A program made the position numbers and the translations under genes. 64,000 bases of DNA from positions 1-64,000 of the forward strand of contig JAFDHO010000009.1 of the NCBI GenBank assembly GCA_019308745.1, read 5' to 3'. Positions 24,933 through 36,262 of the stretch are shown here, piece by piece. The first letter of the stretch is position 1, and every line of letters begins with the position of its first letter. The notes beneath the pieces were generated by a model. It saw only the letters and a program-made list of their open reading frames with translations, was not told where the DNA came from and ran no database searches. The stretch comes from Deltaproteobacteria bacterium. GTDB lineage: Bacteria; Desulfobacterota; DSM-4660; Desulfatiglandales; HGW-15.

Positions 24933-26759
24933 TTACTCGACGGTTACGCTCTTGGCCAGGTTCCTTGGCTTGTCAATTTCCCGATTCAAGAATCTGGCAC
25001 AGTGGTAGGCCAGGAGTTGGCATGGGACAACGCATAGGATGGGATAGAGATAGTCGAGGGTTTGTGGAATCTCGATGACATCATCCGCCATTTCCTTTAT
25101 CTTCTCGTCACCTTCGGTAGCTATGGCGATGACCGGCCCTCTCCGGCTTTTGATCTCATGGATGTTGTTGAGCATCTTTTCGTGCATGGAATCCTTTGGA
25201 ACTATAGCGACCGTTGGCATCTCCGGGTTGATCAGGGCTATGGGTCCATGTTTCATTTCTCCTGCAGCGTACCCCTCTGCGTGAATATAGGATATCTCCT
25301 TGAGCTTCAGGGCACCCTCCATTGCTATGGGATACCCGTACTTCCTCCCCAGGAAGAGCCAGTTGTTCCACCTGTAATACTTCTCAGCAACTGCCTGAAT
25401 ATAATTATCCTGGGCCAGGACCCTTTTCAGTTGGTCAGGGAGTGCTGAAAGGGCCTTGATGGCTTCAACCCCTTCTGTCAGGGAGAGTTTCTGATGCCGT
25501 CCCAACAGGAGCGCCAGCAGGGTCAGGATCGTCAGCTGGGAAATGAATATCTTTGTGGAAGCCACTCCTATCTCCGGACCCGCATGGCAATAGATGCCGG
25601 CCTCCGTCTCCCTGGATATGGAGCTCCCGACCACGTTCACGATCCCCATCAGGTGGGCACCCTTTCTTTTGGCCTCCCTTATGGCGGCAAGGGTGTCCGC
25701 CGTTTCTCCTGACTGGCTTATGGCAATGATGAAAGTATTAGGTGGGAAGTTGAGTTTCCTGTAACGAAACTCCGAGGCAAGTTCCACTTCTACGCCAATC
25801 TCAGTCAACTTTTCGAAGGTGTAACGCCCCACGCAGCCGGCATAGTAGGACGTGCCACAGGCCACTATGACAACGTGCCTGCATTCCTTGAGCTTCTCCC
25901 ACACGGGCATTATCCCACCCAGTTTGGGGACTCCTTCTCCGGGTTCGAGTCTCCCCCTAATGGCATTCCTGATGGTTTCGGGTTGTTCGAATATCTCCTT
26001 TAACATGAAGTGGGGGAACCCGTTCAATTCAGCGTCTTCAGGCTGCCATTCCACCGTCTCGGTAGCCCGTTCGACCGTCTTGGCCTGGGCCGTGGATATG
26101 GTTATCCCTTCATCGGAGAGGGAGGCGAGCTCATTATCGTTCAGATGGATGACCTTGTTGGTGTACCTCACCATGGCAGCCACGTCCGATGCCGCAAAAT
26201 TCTCGTCTTTCCCGATGCCTATGATCAGGGGGCTGCCCCTGCGGGCCACAACAACCTCACCTGGCTTGTGCCTGTGGATCACGGCCAATCCGAAGGTCCC
26301 TTCTACCTGGGCCATGGTCTTTCTTACGGCCTCGTCCAGATTTCCATCGAAGTTGAGTGCAATGAGGTGGGCCAGGACCTCTGTGTCGGTCTCTGAACGG
26401 AAGACCGTGCCCGACTTCTCCAACCTCTTTTTCAGGGTGTGGTAGTTCTCTATTATCCCGTTATGAATAAGGAAGATGTTTTCGTCCTGGTCCATCTGGG
26501 GGTGGGCATTTGCCTCCGAGGGCTCTCCGTGGGTGGCCCATCGGGTATGGGCAATACCTGTTGTGCCGCAAATGTCCAGATCATTGATCTTCTTTTCCAG
26601 TTCGATTATCTTTCCCGTGGTCCTGAAGCAGTGGATGTGGTTCCCGTCCTGGACTGCAAGGCCTGCAGAATCATACCCCCGGTACTCCAGCCTCTTCAAT
26701 CCTTCCAGTAGAATGGGCTTCGCCTTCTTCTTTCCCACGTAGCACACTATTCCGCACAT
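24933..26759 (-). CDS. glmS: glucosamine-6-phosphate synthase (isomerizing)
   Basis: The 608-residue enzyme makes glucosamine-6-phosphate from fructose-6-phosphate and glutamine for cell-wall and lipopolysaccharide sugars. The glutaminase nucleophile is Cys2 (MCGIVCYVG), with TRWATHGEPSE and NGIIENY. Two SIS domains follow (ACGTSYYAG, ISQSGETADTL, YPIAMEGALKLKEISY). The C-terminus LAKSVTVE is the conserved family end. It starts three bases after the PBP stop. No glmS ribozyme is apparent upstream. Confidence 0.97.
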   Translation of the reverse strand: MCGIVCYVGKKKAKPILLEGLKRLEYRGYDSAGLAVQDGNHIHCFRTTGKIIELEKKINDLDICGTTGIAHTRWATHGEPSEANAHPQMDQDENIFLIHNGIIENYHTLKKRLEKSGTVFRSETDTEVLAHLIALNFDGNLDEAVRKTMAQVEGTFGLAVIHRHKPGEVVVARRGSPLIIGIGKDENFAASDVAAMVRYTNKVIHLNDNELASLSDEGITISTAQAKTVERATETVEWQPEDAELNGFPHFMLKEIFEQPETIRNAIRGRLEPGEGVPKLGGIMPVWEKLKECRHVVIVACGTSYYAGCVGRYTFEKLTEIGVEVELASEFRYRKLNFPPNTFIIAISQSGETADTLAAIREAKRKGAHLMGIVNVVGSSISRETEAGIYCHAGPEIGVASTKIFISQLTILTLLALLLGRHQKLSLTEGVEAIKALSALPDQLKRVLAQDNYIQAVAEKYYRWNNWLFLGRKYGYPIAMEGALKLKEISYIHAEGYAAGEMKHGPIALINPEMPTVAIVPKDSMHEKMLNNIHEIKSRRGPVIAIATEGDEKIKEMADDVIEIPQTLDYLYPILCVVPCQLLAYHCARFLNREIDKPRNLAKSVTVE

Positions 26760-26762
26760 CTC

Positions 26763-29410
<2,648 letters not shown>

Positions 29411-29598
29411 TCACTCTCGCTAACGACAGCATTCGAACTATCATTCTTAGCATATGCAGGGCATTAAGGTCAAATATTTTGGACTCCTGTCTAATCGTGT
29501 CTAATAAACACACTGAGGCAAATTCTCAGATATTGCAAATAATTGTAGGCAAACCTGACACCAGCCCGAGGTCTTCTCAAGACATCCCCTATCGAAAA

Positions 29599-29637
29599 GA
29601 AAACCGCCCCCTCTCGCATCACGTCAGGGCGGTTTTC
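29599..29637 (-). terminator. terminator after cstA
   Basis: On the minus strand, GAAAACCGCCC pairs with GGGCGGTTTTC and is followed by TTTTC. It sits 27 bases after the cstA stop codon. Confidence 0.8.
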
Positions 29638-29663
29638 ATGAAGTGCCATCCTGGAAGCCTGAT

Positions 29664-31382
29664 CTATCCCAGGGCCGTAGCAGGCTCTATCTCGGCCCCA
29701 TAGACCTTTCTCAATACGATGATACTCTCGATGACCATCCAAATCTCTAACAGGAATACTGCCAATCCGATCAGGAAGAGGAGCCAGTTGGACGTGCCAA
29801 AATACTTGCTCAGGTTGATTAGCATGGCCCATCCTGTCATGAATAGCATGAATATCATGGGAATCATCGTATATTTCAGCGGAGCCTTCTTGTGTGCCAG
29901 ATAAACCGTGATGACCAGCAAGGCCAGACCGGCCAGGAGCTGGTTGACTGACCCGAACAATGGCCAGAGTGTCAATGCCCCCTTTCCGCTGCCATTGTAA
30001 AAGGCCAGCACCATGGCCGTGCCCACTGCAATAATGGTGGCCGGATGCCTTTTTGCAAGAGACGGAACCCCCCATGCGGTGGTCAGCTCACCCACGATGT
30101 AGCGCTGGAGACGGGTGGCCGTGTCCAGGGTGGTTGCCGCAAAGGAGGCGACGAAGACCCCCATGATGGTCAAGGTTATCTTGTGGGGAATGCCGATCCT
30201 TTCGATCATGTTTGCCGAACCCACCACAAAGGCATTGATCTTGGATCCGAGACCGGCTGCAGCCCCCCAACTCGCATAATGCTCGCTGAAGGCCGCCGCT
30301 CCCGTGATGGTCTGGCCTCCTTTGGTCAAACCCAGGGCGAGACCGGCCCCGCAGGCCACAACGACCAGGGTTGCCAACATGCCCTCCATGAGCATCCCCC
30401 CGTAGCCGATGGGCAAGGAACTTGTCTCCGCATCACACTGCTTTGAGGATGTGCCGGAGGATACGAGGGAGTGAAAGCCCGAGATGGCCCCGCAGGCAAT
30501 GACCACGAATAGCATGGGCCATATGGGTGGGGCTCCCTTTGGCGAAAAGTTTGCGGCCGGTGCAACCATCGCGGGATGGGCGACCAGTACCCCCAGCAAG
30601 AGCAGCCCCAGCGCCACAAAGAGCTGGTGGGAGTTGATATAGTCCCTCGGCTGGAGCAAAGTTTGCACGGGAAGGGTCGAGGCTATATATGCGTAAATGA
30701 GGAGGATGATGACCCAGCTTGCCACGGGGTTCAACCCCAGAATCGTGGGCATCTTGATGGGCACGTACGCCCCGATGATCACTGTTATATACATGATGAT
30801 CACAGCAACAATACTCATGGGAAGATGGGACGCCCCTTTGTTATAGACCATGTAACCCAGCCAAACAGCGATAGGGATCTCCAACCAGACCGGTAATACG
30901 GCCTGCGGAAACATGTTGAACACCACTGCAATGACGACCCCGAAAATGGCAACCACGATCCACAGTTCGAAAAAGATAATCAAGAGAAATAGGGTCCTCA
31001 CGCGGCTGTTTACGATATCAGATGCAATATCCCCGATGGATCGCCCCTGATTTCTCAGGGACACCACCATGGCCCCGAAGTCGTGAACAGCCCCCATAAA
31101 AATGGACCCCACAACAATCCATATGATGGCGGGGACCCAGCCCCAAATGATCGCGATGGCGGGTCCCACAATGGGACCAGTGCCTGCGATGGATGTAAAG
31201 TGATGTCCGAAGAGGATGGGTTTTTGGGTTGGAATGTAATCGACGTTGTCCCGCAGGGACTCGCTGGGGCACACCGCCTCGGGATTGAGTCGGAAGATCC
31301 TCCTGCCCAAGTACTTGCCATACGTGTGGTAGGCAATGAGATACAAGATCCCTGCCCCTATGGCCAAAACCAATGAATTCAT
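29664..31382 (-). CDS. cstA: CstA-family peptide/pyruvate transporter
   Basis: The roughly 572-residue inner-membrane protein has many membrane helices and the conserved CstA core: GHHFTSIAGTGPIVGPAIA near residue 70, GAVHDFGAMVVSLRNQGRSIGD near 110, and SGFHSLVSSGTSSKQ near 320. The family imports peptides or pyruvate during carbon limitation. I use the ATG at 31382, preceded by AAGGGG, instead of the track's 31415. It is a single-gene unit with its own terminator and a candidate promoter at 31517. No LytS/LytT-type regulator is nearby. Confidence 0.93.
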   Translation of the reverse strand: MNSLVLAIGAGILYLIAYHTYGKYLGRRIFRLNPEAVCPSESLRDNVDYIPTQKPILFGHHFTSIAGTGPIVGPAIAIIWGWVPAIIWIVVGSIFMGAVHDFGAMVVSLRNQGRSIGDIASDIVNSRVRTLFLLIIFFELWIVVAIFGVVIAVVFNMFPQAVLPVWLEIPIAVWLGYMVYNKGASHLPMSIVAVIIMYITVIIGAYVPIKMPTILGLNPVASWVIILLIYAYIASTLPVQTLLQPRDYINSHQLFVALGLLLLGVLVAHPAMVAPAANFSPKGAPPIWPMLFVVIACGAISGFHSLVSSGTSSKQCDAETSSLPIGYGGMLMEGMLATLVVVACGAGLALGLTKGGQTITGAAAFSEHYASWGAAAGLGSKINAFVVGSANMIERIGIPHKITLTIMGVFVASFAATTLDTATRLQRYIVGELTTAWGVPSLAKRHPATIIAVGTAMVLAFYNGSGKGALTLWPLFGSVNQLLAGLALLVITVYLAHKKAPLKYTMIPMIFMLFMTGWAMLINLSKYFGTSNWLLFLIGLAVFLLEIWMVIESIIVLRKVYGAEIEPATALG

Positions 31383-31397
31383 AACAGCACCCCTTTC

Positions 31398-31414
31398 TGA
31401 CCTGTACAAGGTCA
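31398..31414. promoter_or_regulatory. dyad next to cstA start
   Basis: TGACCT-GTACA-AGGTCA is a 6-bp inverted repeat 16 bases upstream of the cstA start codon, overlapping the ribosome-site approach. It could be an operator. Confidence 0.3.
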
Positions 31415-31516
31415 AGAATTATTAGAATGCAACCAATGTCCTCCTGCCCTTCATCACCTCCTTTTCTCGCGAAAGATTCTGTGCATCAACTGAAACACAA
31501 TGACTGACTTGGCGAA

Positions 31517-31545
31517 AAAATAGCATTTATACATAAAAAAGTCAA
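31517..31545 (-). promoter_or_regulatory. candidate sigma-70 promoter for cstA
   Basis: Minus strand TTGACT, exactly 17 bases, TATTTT, in an AT-rich tract. It implies a leader of roughly 130 bases. Confidence 0.5.
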
Positions 31546-31913
31546 CAATAAACAAAAGTAGCCTATTTGGATTCGATATTCTTATTTCTGACGAGAAATC
31601 TCAAAAACTAGCTATTGCTGATTAAGGTCGGACGCGCACATGCGTTCGAGACCGGGCCGATGCATTTGCCTGTTGATCCTTTTCACGTCCGGTGAATATT
31701 GTGACATACAGAATTGACCGCCGGGCAAAAAAGCCATATATTCTGTTTGGCGGGTATGGGTTCGAACGCCATGAAACGGAGACAGGAGATACTGAGGGGC
31801 CGCGATCTGCCTTGCGAGGGGACCATGTAATTGAAACCCTTGATACTTTTCGGAAGATGGCTTCCTGAACTCGGTCCCCAAAGAAGGTCATCTCCGTGTT
31901 GGCGGTTAAAGGT

Positions 31914-32210
31914 ATGAAGATCTCCATAAGTCCAAAGGCAAAGAGGTTCATGGAAGAGAGGGGCATCGAGGATGTGACTTTTCATCTGAGAGAGTCAGAG
32001 GCTGTCGGATGCTGCCTGGGCATCGTCAAGGAAATAGAACCCGTTTATCGCGCTGTGAAGAACGCCTCGGATTATCGGTACTTCTATACTGAAGGAAAAC
32101 ACATCTTCGTTTCGAGGAAGATAAAGATATTGGGCCCTTTGACCATAACGACGGAAGGTTTTTGGAAGACAAAACGCCTTGCCCTTAGCGGAGCTACCGT
32201 ACCGATTTGA
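31914..32210 (+). CDS. CC/Se-motif (HesB-like) small protein
   Basis: The 98-residue protein begins MKISISPKAKRFMEERG and contains VGCCLGIVKEIEP, the Cys-Cys pair of the CC/Se-motif family, some members of which carry selenocysteine at this site. The fold is thought to be HesB/IscA-like. This copy uses ordinary Cys codons and has no in-frame TGA. I use ATG 31914 rather than the TTG start of the track. The role may be redox or metal-sulfur related, which is inferred. Confidence 0.7.
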   Translation: MKISISPKAKRFMEERGIEDVTFHLRESEAVGCCLGIVKEIEPVYRAVKNASDYRYFYTEGKHIFVSRKIKILGPLTITTEGFWKTKRLALSGATVPI

Positions 32211-32521
32211 CCGGCCGAAGGACCCGTTCCTCAGCTGCCCGAGCCTCAGCCTTCTCCAGTGGCAATTGCTCTTTCCTGTTTGGCTGCTTGCCGCCTCCGG
32301 CCTTCTAAACATCTTCCGTTCATCCGATACCCGGGACTCCCTGTTCACCCTTGGCCAAGGGATGACGGCCCATTGAAATGGCGGCCTTTTTTGGATTTGC
32401 ACTTGAAAATAAGGGGTGTTATAAAAAATGGCTTTGAAGTGGATTTTCATTCCCTTCAGGAAGGCCCCTCAAGCAGGGGGCCTTTCCCGGCGAAAAAGAG
32501 GATCCATATCTTAGAGGCACA
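32211..32521. other. intergenic region before resB
   Basis: This 311-base gap contains a terminator at 32367 and, nearer resB, a GC-rich hairpin (AAGGCCCC ... GGGGCCTT) without a T-run. No gene is seen. Confidence 0.45.
32367..32392 (+). terminator. terminator after the CC-motif gene
   Basis: A GGCCCATT-GA-AATGGCGGCC stem with a small bulge is followed by six T residues. Confidence 0.55.
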
Positions 32522-33925
32522 ATGGAAACAAAGACCAAGAGTTCCAACGCCATCTGGAACATCTTTAGCTCAGTAAAGACAACGATTGCGCTCCTGATCG
32601 TCCTTGCCGTCATTTCAGTTATAGGCACCCTTGTCCCCCAACAGGAAGAGGCCGTGCAATTTGCTCAGAAGCTCAGCCCTCAGTTGTTCCGAATTCTCAG
32701 CTTCCTCCAGATCTTTGACCTCTACCATTCAACCTGGTTCAGGATTATCATCGGCATGTTGTCAGTAAACCTGATCATATGCTCACTCGATCGCCTCCCG
32801 GGCGCCCTGAGGCTCTTTCGGACAAAACCCAGGGCTGACAGGAAGAGGCCCTTTGAGAATATCCCAGAGCACCGGCAACTCACGGTGAAGGGAAGGTTGG
32901 AAGATGTCACTGCTAGGACCGCCGATATTCTTAGAAAAAGATTCAAGAAGATCGAAATCAAAGAAGCCGGGGATGACACCTTTCTCTACGGGGACAAAGG
33001 TCGCTATTCCTATTTTGGGGCTTACATCGTGCACCTCAGCGTCCTGCTCATCCTGTCAGGTGGTATCATAGGGTCCATTTTCGGTTTTGAAGCCTACGTG
33101 AATATTCCAGAAGGGGGAGTCATAGAGGCCGTTAGGCTTCGCAAGAGCGGAATCCCCAAAAACCTGGGGTTTGCCATCAGATGCGATAGGTTTCTGGTTG
33201 ATTTCTACCAGGACGGCACCCCCAAGGAGTATCGCTCTGATCTCAGTTTCCTTTCCGACGGAAGTGTCATCTTGAAGGGAAGCGTGCTTGTAAACCATCC
33301 TATTACATTCAAGGGAATCACCTTCTACCAGTCCAGCTACGGAAATGTCCCCGGCGACAGGGTGAGGATAAGGGTGTCTCAAAACGATGCGGCTGAGAAC
33401 ACCCCTCCCATTGACCTTATAAAGGGGAGCAGCTTTGAATTGCCCGGAGGTGAAGGGAAAATCCAGCTGATGGAGATCTCACAGAATTTTAGGGGAATGA
33501 TGGGTCCGGCCGCCCTTCTGTTCGTGAAACCAACACACGGTGATGGATCGCGATTCTGGGTGTTTCAATATATCGATATGTTGAAGAAGAGATTTCCTCC
33601 TGCCATGTTCAAGGCTCCCATCCTGAATCCTTCGTCATTCAAGCCCTACACCTTTGAATTGGTTGACATTGAAAGCAAATACTACACGGGTCTCCAGGTC
33701 AACAGGGATCCCGGGGTCCCGCTGGTGTGGATCGGGTGTTTTCTGATGGTGGCAGGCTTCTTCATAACCTTTTTCGCTTCCCACAGGGGGGTCTGGATCA
33801 GGATAACCAAGAAGGGAGAAAGCCTTAGAATAAGTGTGGCAGGAAGGACCAACAGGAACCCTGTCGGGCTTGAAAGGGAACTCGACCAATTGGCCCTCAA
33901 ATTAACAAATCAATTTAAGAAATAA
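32522..33925 (+). CDS. resB: cytochrome c biogenesis protein ResB
   Basis: The 467-residue membrane protein starts IWNIFSSVKTTIALLIVLAVISVIGTLVPQ, the typical first ResB/Ccs1 helix. A second helix follows at about 75-95, a third near 175, then a large periplasmic domain (VLVNHPITFKGITFYQSSYG) and a final helix near 405. ResB works with CcsA in System II haem delivery to apocytochromes c. ccsA lies nine bases downstream, so the pair is complete. Confidence 0.93.
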   Translation: METKTKSSNAIWNIFSSVKTTIALLIVLAVISVIGTLVPQQEEAVQFAQKLSPQLFRILSFLQIFDLYHSTWFRIIIGMLSVNLIICSLDRLPGALRLFRTKPRADRKRPFENIPEHRQLTVKGRLEDVTARTADILRKRFKKIEIKEAGDDTFLYGDKGRYSYFGAYIVHLSVLLILSGGIIGSIFGFEAYVNIPEGGVIEAVRLRKSGIPKNLGFAIRCDRFLVDFYQDGTPKEYRSDLSFLSDGSVILKGSVLVNHPITFKGITFYQSSYGNVPGDRVRIRVSQNDAAENTPPIDLIKGSSFELPGGEGKIQLMEISQNFRGMMGPAALLFVKPTHGDGSRFWVFQYIDMLKKRFPPAMFKAPILNPSSFKPYTFELVDIESKYYTGLQVNRDPGVPLVWIGCFLMVAGFFITFFASHRGVWIRITKKGESLRISVAGRTNRNPVGLERELDQLALKLTNQFKK

Positions 33926-33934
33926 AGGTATGTG

Positions 33935-34777
33935 ATGATAAATGCAACAATATTGAGCTATGTTACTTTCGTGTTATTCTTCAGCTTTATGTCCTATCTC
34001 ATATGGATGGTCATGGGAAAAGAACTCTTCGGCCGGATAGGAACCTACATTACCCTGCTGGGGTTGATAGGCCAGAGCGTTGCTATTGTCCTCAGGTGGA
34101 TTGAGTCCTATGACCTGGGAATAGGTCATGCGCCCTTTTCCAACCTCTACGAATCCTTGATCTTTTTTGCGTGGACCATAGTCTTTCTCTATGTGCTCGT
34201 GGAGTGGCGCACTCGAAACCGGAGCATTGGGGTCTTCGTCACACCCATTGCCTTTTTGTCCATGGCCTATGCATCTTACTCACCGGGCATTAGCAGTAAG
34301 ATCCAACCCCTCGTGCCGGCCCTCAAGAGCAACTGGCTCATCGCCCATGTGATTACCTGCTTTTTTGGCTACGCCGCTTTCGGGCTTGCATTTGCCTTTA
34401 GCCTGATGTATCTCCTCAAGAGGATGGAGAACCCGGCCACAAAGAATCTCTTCCTGAGACTCATTCCAAGGCCCGCGGTCCTGGATGATCTCAATTACCA
34501 ACTCGTGGTCATCGGGTTCCTGTTGTTGACATTGGGCATCATAACGGGTTCTGTTTGGGCCCATTCTGCCTGGGGCACTTACTGGAGCTGGGACCCAAAG
34601 GAGACCTGGTCGTTGATCACGTGGCTGGTCTACGCCGCTTTCCTCCATTCGCGTATGGTAAGGGGGTGGAGGGGCAAGAGGCTTGCCTTTCTCAGCATAA
34701 TCGGTTTCTGTTGCGTCATCTTTACTTATTTGGGCGTCAATTACCTTTCCGGGCTCCATAGCTACGCCCAGTCCTAG
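33935..34777 (+). CDS. ccsA: cytochrome c biogenesis protein CcsA/ResC
   Basis: The roughly 280-residue membrane protein has about eight helices and the haem-handling WWD motif, WGTYWSWDPKETWSLITW, near residue 212. Conserved His residues flank it (SNWLIAHVITCFFGYA, FLHSRMVRGW). It is the partner of ResB in System II cytochrome c maturation. The track opens at GTG 33932, but the ATG at 33935 has better spacing to AAAGG. A compound REP-like element follows the stop codon. Confidence 0.93.
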   Translation: MINATILSYVTFVLFFSFMSYLIWMVMGKELFGRIGTYITLLGLIGQSVAIVLRWIESYDLGIGHAPFSNLYESLIFFAWTIVFLYVLVEWRTRNRSIGVFVTPIAFLSMAYASYSPGISSKIQPLVPALKSNWLIAHVITCFFGYAAFGLAFAFSLMYLLKRMENPATKNLFLRLIPRPAVLDDLNYQLVVIGFLLLTLGIITGSVWAHSAWGTYWSWDPKETWSLITWLVYAAFLHSRMVRGWRGKRLAFLSIIGFCCVIFTYLGVNYLSGLHSYAQS

Positions 34778-34809
34778 TTGGATCACCCGGGGATTGAGCC
34801 CGGGCAGCT

Positions 34810-34957
34810 CCCCCGGCACGAGCCGGGGGCATCCGTGGCAAAGCCAAGCGGACGTGCGCCGAAGCCAACCCGGCTTCACTCTGCGGGCTGCGCCGCGGTC
34901 ACCTTTAGCCCTTCCTCCCCGTGCTTCCGCACGGGGCATCCTGGCGAAGGCGAGTGA
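34810..34957 (+). repeat. compound REP-like element, copy B
   Basis: Two hairpins are separated by about 90 bases. The first (34810-34829) is a perfect CCCCCGGC-ACGA-GCCGGGGG stem followed by a diverged tail. The second (34917-34957) is CCCCGTGC-TTCC-GCACGGGG followed by CATCCTGGCGAAGGCGAGTGA, matching copies A and C. The element lies about 30 bases after the ccsA stop and ends 28 bases before the bactofilin start. Frames on both strands through it (34794.. and 34280..35401) are artefacts. Confidence 0.7.
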
Positions 34958-34985
34958 TATTCCTCTTTCAGGAGAACGCTGCATA

Positions 34986-35633
34986 ATGAAGAAGAAAAAC
35001 AAAGTCATCACCTTCTTGGGACAGGACACGGAGTTTGAGGGAAGGCTCAACTTCCGGGGAACCATCAGGATAGACGGCCATTTTAGGGGCGAAATCAGAT
35101 CGGGGGGCAACCTTATCGTGGGAGAGGACGGCATCATCGAGGCCAATATGCATGTGGAGCACATGGTCGTTAAGGGCGAGGTCCACGGAAACATTATTGC
35201 AGAGAAGAGGGTCGACGTGCTCTCGCCCGGCAAGGTCTTCGGTAACATTGAAGCCCCCTCGGTGGTCATCGATGAAGGGGTCATCTTCGAGGGAAAGACC
35301 AGGATGTACAGGGCGAGGGACAACGATAAATCCGTGTCGCTTGGGGGCCAGGAGGCCCTCGAACAGGAGCCTCCGCCAAGGATTACCGCAATATACGGCA
35401 TTGTTAGAGATCAGGAGACCGGTGATCCCATAAGAAATGCGGAGGTAGTGTGCAAAGGTGCGAATGAATTGAAGACCAAGACCAACGCTTCAGGTTATTA
35501 TGAGCAGATCAATCTCCGGGAGGGCAAATGGAGCCTGGTCGTGCGGGCCAAGGGCTACAAGAAGGCAAAGACAAAGGTCCTGATAACAGGTAAGGGCACT
35601 CATGAACAGAACTTTCAATTAGCCCCCAAATAA
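34986..35633 (+). CDS. bactofilin with C-terminal carboxypeptidase-regulatory-like domain
   Basis: Residues 1-115 are a bactofilin core of short beta-helix turns (FEGRLNFRGTIRIDGHFRGE, GNLIVGEDGIIEANMHVEH, VVIDEGVIFEGKTRMY). Bactofilins polymerise into cytoskeletal filaments. Residues 133-215 add a CarboxypepD_reg-like beta-sandwich (AIYGIVRDQETGDPIRNAEV, TNASGYYEQINLREGKWSL). That domain is normally extracytoplasmic, so its fusion to a cytoplasmic filament protein is unusual. The true start is ATG 34986 with AGGAG upstream; the track's start lies in repeat sequence. Confidence 0.85.
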   Translation: MKKKNKVITFLGQDTEFEGRLNFRGTIRIDGHFRGEIRSGGNLIVGEDGIIEANMHVEHMVVKGEVHGNIIAEKRVDVLSPGKVFGNIEAPSVVIDEGVIFEGKTRMYRARDNDKSVSLGGQEALEQEPPPRITAIYGIVRDQETGDPIRNAEVVCKGANELKTKTNASGYYEQINLREGKWSLVVRAKGYKKAKTKVLITGKGTHEQNFQLAPK

Positions 35634-35749
35634 ACCCCTCCCCAAGCCGCCCTTTGCGTTTCCTAACCAGAGTTCCAGGGTGACGCATTGCACCGGATAC
35701 CATTTTATGATAAAAGGGGCTCTCCAAGAAACAACGGAAAGGTCGATTC

Positions 35750-36262
35750 ATGATGATGGGCGTTGAGCGGTTCAAGAAAGGTTTTGAGACCTGGATATAT
35801 CCCTTTGCCAGGCTCACGGACCACATTGCCTCAGCAGTTCTTTTCCTTTTGATGGCCCTGACGATCACCGACGTGTTCCTGAGGAAGGTCTTCAGCCGGT
35901 CAATTCTGGGAACTGTGGAAGTGAGCGAGTTCATGCTCCTGATCATCATCTTTTTCTCCCTCGCCCGCACGGAGGCGCTCAATGGGCATGTGAAGGTAGA
36001 TCTGGTCATGAGCCGTCTTGGGCCGCGAATTCAAGGAATCGTAGATATGGTTACCCAGGGGGTATGTTGCGTCCTGTCGGTACTGATCACCTGGTCCTCA
36101 CTGGTCTATTCGGAAAAGATGAGGGAAGCAGGCGAGGTAAGTCAGGACCTCTGGCTGCCCATATATCCTTTTATCTATGTTGTGGCCTTGGGATGCGCCC
36201 TTTTGAGCCTGACGCTCATGGTCAAGTTCCTCCAATCTCTGGTGAAAGCCATAGAGCCATGA
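35750..36262 (+). CDS. dctQ: TRAP transporter small permease (DctQ)
   Basis: The 170-residue membrane protein has four helices and the DctQ signatures TITDVFLRKVFSRSI, GTVEVSEFMLLIIIFFSLA and GHVKVDLV. It is the small membrane subunit of a TRAP transporter for carboxylates or related anions. It overlaps dctM by four bases (ATGA). The ATG follows GGAAAGG; three ATG codons in a row make the exact start ambiguous by one or two residues. Confidence 0.92.
   Translation: MMMGVERFKKGFETWIYPFARLTDHIASAVLFLLMALTITDVFLRKVFSRSILGTVEVSEFMLLIIIFFSLARTEALNGHVKVDLVMSRLGPRIQGIVDMVTQGVCCVLSVLITWSSLVYSEKMREAGEVSQDLWLPIYPFIYVVALGCALLSLTLMVKFLQSLVKAIEP

Larger units (their letters stand above)
31383..31913. other. 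intergenic region between cstA and the CC-motif gene
   Basis: This 531-base gap is AT-rich in its left half. It holds the candidate cstA promoter and a small dyad near the cstA start. Overlapping minus-strand frames at 31612-31985 have no ribosome site and look spurious. Confidence 0.5.

Noticed and set aside
31420-31440. Sigma-54-like TTGCAT near cstA on the minus strand
   Set aside because: The GG element is one base too close to the GC element.
34280-35401. 373-residue minus-strand frame over ccsA, the repeat and the bactofilin gene
   Set aside because: It is antisense to two certain genes and passes through the REP-like element; no recognisable protein.
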